From assembly GCA_014360005.1 (NCBI GenBank), contig JACIYI010000008.1, positions 1 through 64,000 on the forward strand: a stretch of 64,000 nucleotides of DNA, read 5' to 3'. Positions within the stretch are counted from its first letter, which is position 1; each line of letters starts with the position of its first letter. A model generated the notes under the pieces. That model had not been told where the DNA came from. It saw only the letters and a list, made by a program, of their open reading frames with translations, and did not search any database. Positions 59,143-64,000 of the stretch are shown one piece after another. The translations under genes and the position numbers were made by a program. Source of the stretch: Candidatus Aminicenantota bacterium. GTDB lineage: Bacteria; Acidobacteriota; Aminicenantia; Aminicenantales; Saccharicenantaceae.

Positions 59143-60579
59143 TTAGCCTCCTTCAAATTTTTCTTTGTATTTTTCCATTAGTTCATTTCTCAGGGCCAGG
59201 AGCTTCTGGCTCAGACCGACTTTGTAAACGTGGGGAAATTCAAACCGCTTGTGTTCCGGCGGCAGTTGCTGCAGCCTTTGCCTGGCGTAGGCGGCGATCT
59301 GGCTGACGCTCTGCTCTGCCTTTAGTCTCTGGCCCCCGGCCATGACTTTTTCCAGCAGCGATTCATCCCGGTAAGTCCTGAGGTCGAGCGATTTTCCCGG
59401 TTCGACCGGGTGAAACATTCTTTCGGGCAGACCTTCCTCGGCCAGCTGGATGGCATCAGCCATGAAGAATCCCTGCTGATCCTGAAACCTGGCTACCTGT
59501 TTTCGGCCCGGCAGGGTGGTCTTGGAGAGGTTATCAGAGAGTTTCATCCGGGGCTGCCCGTCAAAGACCGACAGCTTGTAAACCCCATCCAGAGCGGCAT
59601 CAGGCGCCCCCGTTACCAGCTTGGTCCCGACGCCGAAGATATCGATCGGCGCTTCCTGCTCGATCAAGCTGCGGATGACCTGCTCATCCAGCAGGTTGGA
59701 GGCCACGAGCTTGGCCTCGTTCAGGCCGGCAGCATCCAGCAGAGCCCGGGCTTTTTTGGAAAGATAGGCCAGGTCGCCGCTGTCCAGCCTGATGCCCCGG
59801 AGCTTGAGCCCTTTCTTTTTCATTTCCAGCCCGGCTCTTATGGCGTTGGGCAGGCCGCTGAGCAGGGTGTCGTAGGTGTCAACCAGCAGGATGGCTCTTT
59901 CGGGGTTGGCTTCAATGAATTTCATGAAGGCCTGAAATTCATCGCCGTGGCTTTCTATGAAGGAATGGGCCATGGTGCCGGCCGGTTCCAACCCGAACAG
60001 CCGGGCCGCTTCCAGGTTGGAGGTGCTGTCGAAGCCACCGATAACCGCCGCCCGAGAAGCTAGCAGCCCACCCTGGGCCGGAGCCCGGCGCAGCCCGAAA
60101 TCGCTCAGCACCCGGTTCCCGGCAGCCAGCCTCATCCTTGAAGCCTTGGTGGCCACCAGGCTCTGGTAATTGACCAGGTTGAGCAGGAGGGTTTCCACCA
60201 GCTGGGCTTCAAACAACCGGCCCTCAACCCGGATGACTGGTTCCAGGGGAAAAACCACCTCGCCTTCCTTCATCGAATAAACTTCCCCGCGGAAGCGGAA
60301 ATCTTTGAGGTAAGCCAGGTAATCGGGCTGAAAGCCGAGTTCCCGTAGATAATCCAGGTCCTCAGCTTCAAACCGCAAACTCTCCAGGGATTGCAGTAAG
60401 GGCTCAAGTCCGGCGAAGATGACGTAACCGCCGCCGAAAGGAATGGTGCGGAAAAAATAGTCAAAGACCGCCGGTTTTTCGGCCATTCCATCCATGAAGT
60501 AGGCCTGGCCCATGGCTATCTGATAAAGGTCAGTATAAAGGGGTGAAAAGTTGAACAATTCGGTTACGGCTTTCATCAT
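59143..60579 (-). CDS. pncB: nicotinate phosphoribosyltransferase
   Basis: A 478-residue NAPRTase, nicotinate + PRPP (+ATP) to nicotinate mononucleotide. Features: SPLYTDLYQIAMGQAYF and PFGGGYVIFAGLEPLL at the N-terminus, the central LSDFGLRRAPAQGGLLASRA (substrate-binding), GTMAHSFIESHGDEFQAF (the phospho-His region), LRGIRLDSGDLAYLSKKAR (PRPP site) and IDIFGVGTKLVTG. First gene of the pncB-pncA operon. ATG 60579 (or 60576). Confidence 0.95.
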   Translation of the reverse strand: MMKAVTELFNFSPLYTDLYQIAMGQAYFMDGMAEKPAVFDYFFRTIPFGGGYVIFAGLEPLLQSLESLRFEAEDLDYLRELGFQPDYLAYLKDFRFRGEVYSMKEGEVVFPLEPVIRVEGRLFEAQLVETLLLNLVNYQSLVATKASRMRLAAGNRVLSDFGLRRAPAQGGLLASRAAVIGGFDSTSNLEAARLFGLEPAGTMAHSFIESHGDEFQAFMKFIEANPERAILLVDTYDTLLSGLPNAIRAGLEMKKKGLKLRGIRLDSGDLAYLSKKARALLDAAGLNEAKLVASNLLDEQVIRSLIEQEAPIDIFGVGTKLVTGAPDAALDGVYKLSVFDGQPRMKLSDNLSKTTLPGRKQVARFQDQQGFFMADAIQLAEEGLPERMFHPVEPGKSLDLRTYRDESLLEKVMAGGQRLKAEQSVSQIAAYARQRLQQLPPEHKRFEFPHVYKVGLSQKLLALRNELMEKYKEKFEGG

Positions 60580-60908
60580 AATTTATATTTTTATATTTAT
60601 TATATGCCAGTCCGTCCGGCAGACCAAGGGAAACCTGGAAGACTGGGAAGGACCTGGCTGGGCCTGACCAGGGCTGAGCTTGTTCTATTCGATGCGGAGC
60701 AACCTGGAGGCGGAGTTATAAGAGCCAGAGCTGAAGCCATTAATTGGCTGATGCCGGCGGTTGTCATCGGTCGGGTTGTGCCAGGCACCGAAGCGAAAGG
60801 GGACCATTTCTGGCTGGCTTTTGGGCGAAGCGAAGGGGCGGCTGGTGGGCTGGCGGGCAGGAGCAGTAGGCTTTCAATTATTATGAGCTCCGGAGTTGAG
60901 CCTGGCAG

Positions 60909-60942
60909 AAAAAATAGGAAAAATGTAGGGTGTCCCGATTTT
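60909..60942. repeat. REP G (single right-type end)
   Basis: AAAAAATAGGAAAAATGTAG then GGTGTCCCGATTTT, identical in core to the right ends of A and D. It lies in the 432-bp gap between pncB and the phosphatase; no partner left end found. A 125-codon open frame here has no family features. Confidence 0.7.
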
Positions 60943-61011
60943 CCCCTTGTTCTGGTTGACAAACCTGACCTTATTGTTTAATTTAACAAAAACTGACTGT
61001 CCGTGGGTGCG

Positions 61012-61626
61012 ATGACCAGAATAGTCCTTGTGAGGCACGGAGAAACCGAGTGGAACCGGGTTGAGAGATTCAGAGGCAGCGCCGACATTCCCCTGAACGA
61101 AAACGGCCTCAGGCAGGCTGAGCTTCTGGCCCGGCGCCTGCTGGCTGCCTGGAAACCAACGGCCGTTTATTCCAGTCCGCTGTCACGCGCGGTAAAAACG
61201 GCTGAGGTTATCGCCTTTCCCCTGAAACTCCAGGTTAAGATTCATCCCGGCCTGTCTGATATCAATTACGGCGAATGGCAGGGGCTGACGCCGGAAGAGG
61301 TTCGGGGCCGCTGGCCAGAGTTGTTTGAACGCTGGCAGACCATCCCCGATACCCTGCGGTTTCCTGGCGGGGAAGCCATGGCCGAACGGCAAAGGATCGG
61401 AGTGGCTGCTGTCAAGGAAATAGCAGCCGCCCATCCCGGGGAAACAGTGGTCGGCGTGGGTCATACGGTCATCAACCGCTTGATCCTCCTGGGACTGCTC
61501 GGCCTGGACTTCAGCTACTTCTGGCGCTTGAGACAGGATAATTGTGCTTTGAATGTGCTGGAATACCGTGATGGCCTTTTTGTCGCAGTCACCCTGAACG
61601 AAACAGGCCATTTGTTGAAATATTAA
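61012..61626 (+). CDS. histidine phosphatase family protein (phosphoglycerate mutase-like)
   Basis: A 204-residue enzyme from ATG 61012 (an upstream GTG at 61003 adds three residues). RHG motif LVRHGETEWN (H9), SSPLSRAVKTAEVI, the acid in DINYGEWQGLTPEE, and the second His in VVGVGHTVINRLILL. It is a cofactor-independent-of-metal dPGM/CobC/alpha-ribazole-phosphatase-type protein; substrate not determinable from sequence. Followed 4 bp later by the PrsW-like gene. Confidence 0.88.
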   Translation: MTRIVLVRHGETEWNRVERFRGSADIPLNENGLRQAELLARRLLAAWKPTAVYSSPLSRAVKTAEVIAFPLKLQVKIHPGLSDINYGEWQGLTPEEVRGRWPELFERWQTIPDTLRFPGGEAMAERQRIGVAAVKEIAAAHPGETVVGVGHTVINRLILLGLLGLDFSYFWRLRQDNCALNVLEYRDGLFVAVTLNETGHLLKY

Positions 61627-61630
61627 GGCA

Positions 61631-62320
61631 ATGGAAGGCGTTTTAATCTGGAAAATTCTGGCCGGCATCATCGGTCCGGCCATTTTCTGGATTGGTTATT
61701 TTTATTACAAAGACCGGCGGCAACCAGAACCCCTGGTGAACCTGCTGGAGGCTTTTCTCCTCGGATTTCTGGCCGGTTTTGTCTGTTTCCAGACCTATGG
61801 GGCTCTGCCCTGGCTCGGCCTGCCGCAGGGCTTTAACCTGGTCGTGTCGAGGGGACAGGCCCGGGAAATCTTTTTATACTCCCTGGGAATTGTCGGCCCG
61901 CTGGAAGAGTTTTTCAAGTTCCTGCCTTTTGCTCTGTTCATACTCCGGTGGCGCGATGTGGACGAGCCGGCTGACGGTGTGGTTTATGCTTCCTCGGTGG
62001 CCATCGGCTTTGCCAGCTTTGAAAACCTGGGCTATCTGCCGCAGATGACCGGAGTGGCCTTTTTTGCCCGGGCCGTGGCTTCGCCCCTGACCCATGCCCT
62101 TTTCTCTTCCATCTGGGGTTATTTCATAGCCCGGGCCAAGGTTAAAGGCCAGTCGGTATTACTGGCAGCCCTGTTCAGTCTGCCTCTGGCGGCCGTCTTT
62201 CATGGCCTGTTCAATGTACTGACGGTTTCTAATTACTTGAGGATTTTTTCGGCCATCCTGGTGCTGCTGCTGTGGCTGCTGATAATCTATCTCTTGGAAA
62301 AGCACCGGCAGCCGGCCTGA
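61631..62320 (+). CDS. PrsW family intramembrane metalloprotease
   Basis: A 229-residue membrane protein with seven or so helices. The family motifs are present: IVGPLEEFFKFLPF (E-E-x3-K), AIGFASFENLGYL (F-x-x-x-E-N), SPLTHALFSSIWGYF (H) and FHGLFNVL (second H-x-x-x-N). PrsW-like proteases cleave anti-sigma factors in Bacillus, so the ECF/anti-sigma pair at 53.7-55 kb is a conceivable but unproven target. It is 4 bp downstream of the phosphatase gene and convergent with the OmpA gene. Confidence 0.88.
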   Translation: MEGVLIWKILAGIIGPAIFWIGYFYYKDRRQPEPLVNLLEAFLLGFLAGFVCFQTYGALPWLGLPQGFNLVVSRGQAREIFLYSLGIVGPLEEFFKFLPFALFILRWRDVDEPADGVVYASSVAIGFASFENLGYLPQMTGVAFFARAVASPLTHALFSSIWGYFIARAKVKGQSVLLAALFSLPLAAVFHGLFNVLTVSNYLRIFSAILVLLLWLLIIYLLEKHRQPA

Positions 62321-62360
62321 TTGTCCCGGCCTGGGTTTTCGCTCGGACCTGATTCGGGGC

Positions 62361-63791
62361 CTACTCTTGCCTTAGCACGATCACTTCCACCCGGCGGTTC
62401 TTGGCCCGGTTGGCCTCGGTATCGTTGGGAGCGACCGGCTGGCTGGAACCAAACCCCTGGTATTTCATACGTTCGGGTGAAACGCCCTGGCTCATCAGGA
62501 ATTCATAGACGGCGCGGGCTCGCTCGGTCGACAGCCGCAGGTTCAACTCTTCCGAACCGGTGGAATCGGTATGGCCCTCAATGCTCAATTTCATATCCTG
62601 GAACACCATCAGAATTCCGGCCAGCTTGGCCAGTTTCAATTGAGATTCAGGTCTGAGAGTAGCCTTGTTGACATCGAACAGGACTCCGGCCAGGTTGACG
62701 ATTAAGCCCCGGGCGGTATCGGTGGTCTCGGCCACGGTGGACAGAGCCGTCTTCAATTTTGAAGCCAGCTCGTCCCGCTCTTTTTTAATGGCTTCCCGCT
62801 CTTCCGCCAGGCGGTCTCTTTCAGCGGCCAGGCTGTCCCTTTCCTGGGCCAGCTCGCGGGTCTGGCGGGCCAGTTCGGACATTTCTTTGGCCAGGGTCGC
62901 CCGTTCCTGTTTTATTTCTTCCAGCTGACGGGCGAGCTGGCTGGCTTCGCTCTCAGCCTGGGCTGCCCGCTGTTCTAAGGCGGCTTTTTCGGCCTGACGC
63001 CGGGCTTCTTCTTCGGCCGCCGCTTTTTCTTCCAGGTACTTAACCGTGTCTTTTATGGCCCGGGTGGCATGCTGGACGGCAATCCGGGCGGTTTCAGCCA
63101 TGGTTTTCTTATCCCGGGTCAGGCCACGGGCTCTCTCCAGGGCTTTTCTGGCATCTTCCATGGCCTTGGCGTTGTGCTCGGCGGCTTTGATTTTATCGGC
63201 ATATTCAATGGTTTTTTCAGCCTGGAAAAGGGTTACCGGAAGGTCAGTGCTGTACTGCAGCACGGCAATGCTGTCCAGGGCTGGGGCGGCCTCGGTGCCG
63301 AAGTCCTTAAAAGTAAAAGGAACAATCTGGACATTTTTTGCCCTGGTTTCGCCGTTGGTAAAGAGAACGAGTTCTGAGGGCCTTCTAACCACGCTATAGG
63401 GTTCGGCCGTGACCATCAGGGCCAGGTTTTTCCCCGGGGCGTAAAATTTCTGGTTGCCCGAAGCTTCCCGGCGGTCAATAAAGATTTCCCCCAGGTTCTC
63501 GCAGTCTCCGGCCGGGTTAACCGACCAGATGACGTAGGTGGTGATGTTCCCGGCGAACAGGATGGCCGGCTCCAGCTTCTCGTAACTGAGCTCAACTGTC
63601 GTCACTCCCTTGGAAAAGGACATAGTGGCCGCCAGGCTGGATTTGGCCGGCGCCCGGGGTGTCTTATTAAAGGTTATCTGGACACGCTTGCCTTCGGTCA
63701 GGGTCAAGGCCCGTAGCTGGATTTCAGCATAGGCCAGGCTTGATAAAGCCAGAAGGATTATAAGAATAAGGAAAATTCTGGCGGTCTTCAT
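62361..63791 (-). CDS. OmpA-family outer-membrane/peptidoglycan-binding protein with coiled coil
   Basis: About 476 residues from ATG 63791, which follows GGAGGG; an upstream ATG (63806) adds five residues. Signal peptide (TARIFLILIILLALSSLAYA). The N-terminal 200 residues form a beta-rich domain, and then a long Ala/Glu/Arg coiled coil runs from about 200 to 350 (EEARRQAEKAALEQRAAQAE). The C-terminal OmpA/Pal domain has FDVNKATLRPES, LSIEGHTDSTGSEELNLRLS and NRRVEV, the peptidoglycan-binding signature. It probably links the outer membrane to the wall. Confidence 0.9.
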   Translation of the reverse strand: MKTARIFLILIILLALSSLAYAEIQLRALTLTEGKRVQITFNKTPRAPAKSSLAATMSFSKGVTTVELSYEKLEPAILFAGNITTYVIWSVNPAGDCENLGEIFIDRREASGNQKFYAPGKNLALMVTAEPYSVVRRPSELVLFTNGETRAKNVQIVPFTFKDFGTEAAPALDSIAVLQYSTDLPVTLFQAEKTIEYADKIKAAEHNAKAMEDARKALERARGLTRDKKTMAETARIAVQHATRAIKDTVKYLEEKAAAEEEARRQAEKAALEQRAAQAESEASQLARQLEEIKQERATLAKEMSELARQTRELAQERDSLAAERDRLAEEREAIKKERDELASKLKTALSTVAETTDTARGLIVNLAGVLFDVNKATLRPESQLKLAKLAGILMVFQDMKLSIEGHTDSTGSEELNLRLSTERARAVYEFLMSQGVSPERMKYQGFGSSQPVAPNDTEANRAKNRRVEVIVLRQE

Positions 63792-64000
63792 CTCTTTGCC
63801 CTCCATAGTTTTCTTTTCTTTATTCTACAACTTTAAGCTGCAGCTATTCAATTAGCAAAATTAGTAATGATTATGAATCACGACGTGGGAGCAGGAAGCC
63901 GGTGATTCGAAATAGAAATTTCTCAATTCTCATGGACGGATTAGCCGGCCTGGGGACTAAAAGGTACCGGTGGGTGAGGCGGCCAAGAAGCCGGGGAGTT

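Noticed and set aside
60604-60981. 125-codon plus-strand ORF upstream of the histidine phosphatase
   Set aside because: Contains REP G inside it and has no recognisable domain or RBS.

Overview
The window looks like a chromosomal contig from an uncultivated Gram-negative bacterium. The best guess is the Candidatus Aminicenantes / Acidobacteriota neighbourhood. Reasons are the lipoprotein six-bladed beta-propeller, a TolB-like/TPR protein, outer-membrane barrels and an OmpA protein, a secreted GH116 glycosidase, many TGA/TAA-ended genes with AGGAGG sites, and roughly 50% G+C. The assignment rests on gene style, not on a marker gene. No rRNA or CRISPR array was seen. One complete tRNA gene is present (Ala, CGC).

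Layout. 0-17.4 kb is ordinary chromosome: the end of a GNAT acyltransferase beside an N-acylamino-acid racemase/OSBS enolase, a methyltransferase, a sulfide:quinone-reductase-like flavoprotein, two tandem outer-membrane barrel paralogues with terminators, an exported amidohydrolase, an M29 aminopeptidase, an OPT transporter, and an SbcD/YhaO plus YhaN-type nuclease pair. 17.4-25.4 kb is an A+T-rich, decayed genomic island. At its left edge is a 16-nt copy of the 5' end of the tRNA-Ala gene. Next come an excisionase-like gene and an XRE regulator divergent from a phage-type S24 repressor, with two matching operators between them. Then follow orphan membrane/exported proteins, a broken DNA methyltransferase, a structured RNA leader, a tightly overlapping DUF3800 / unknown / HicA-like three-gene cassette, and a wrecked IS256-family transposase.

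25.4-37 kb returns to chromosome: an arginine-deiminase-fold hydrolase, a TolB-like/TPR protein, a beta-propeller lipoprotein, purM, tRNA-Ala, a Ni/Co-type permease, a Mut7-C RNase-like protein and GH116. 37-46.5 kb is a coherent envelope-export locus: an autoregulated TetR gene with a 22-bp operator, an MMPL/RND exporter, a LolA-like protein, a DUF1302-like barrel, and a sensor kinase/sigma-54 regulator pair. 46.7-53.6 kb carries glycosyltransferases and a phosphatase pointing to glucosylglycerate/mannosylglucosylglycerate compatible solutes plus a glycolipid pair. 53.6-56 kb is an ECF sigma/anti-sigma/DUF4097 operon. The right end has a YgiQ radical SAM protein, a fossil K+ channel, pncB-pncA NAD salvage, a histidine phosphatase, a PrsW-like protease and an OmpA protein.

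Between 32 and 61 kb the intergenic gaps carry a family of about 35-bp REP-like sequences, mostly as inverted pairs, several of which begin on the stop codon of the preceding gene. The most novel-looking unit is the RNA leader plus DUF3800 cassette at 21.07-23.27 kb.
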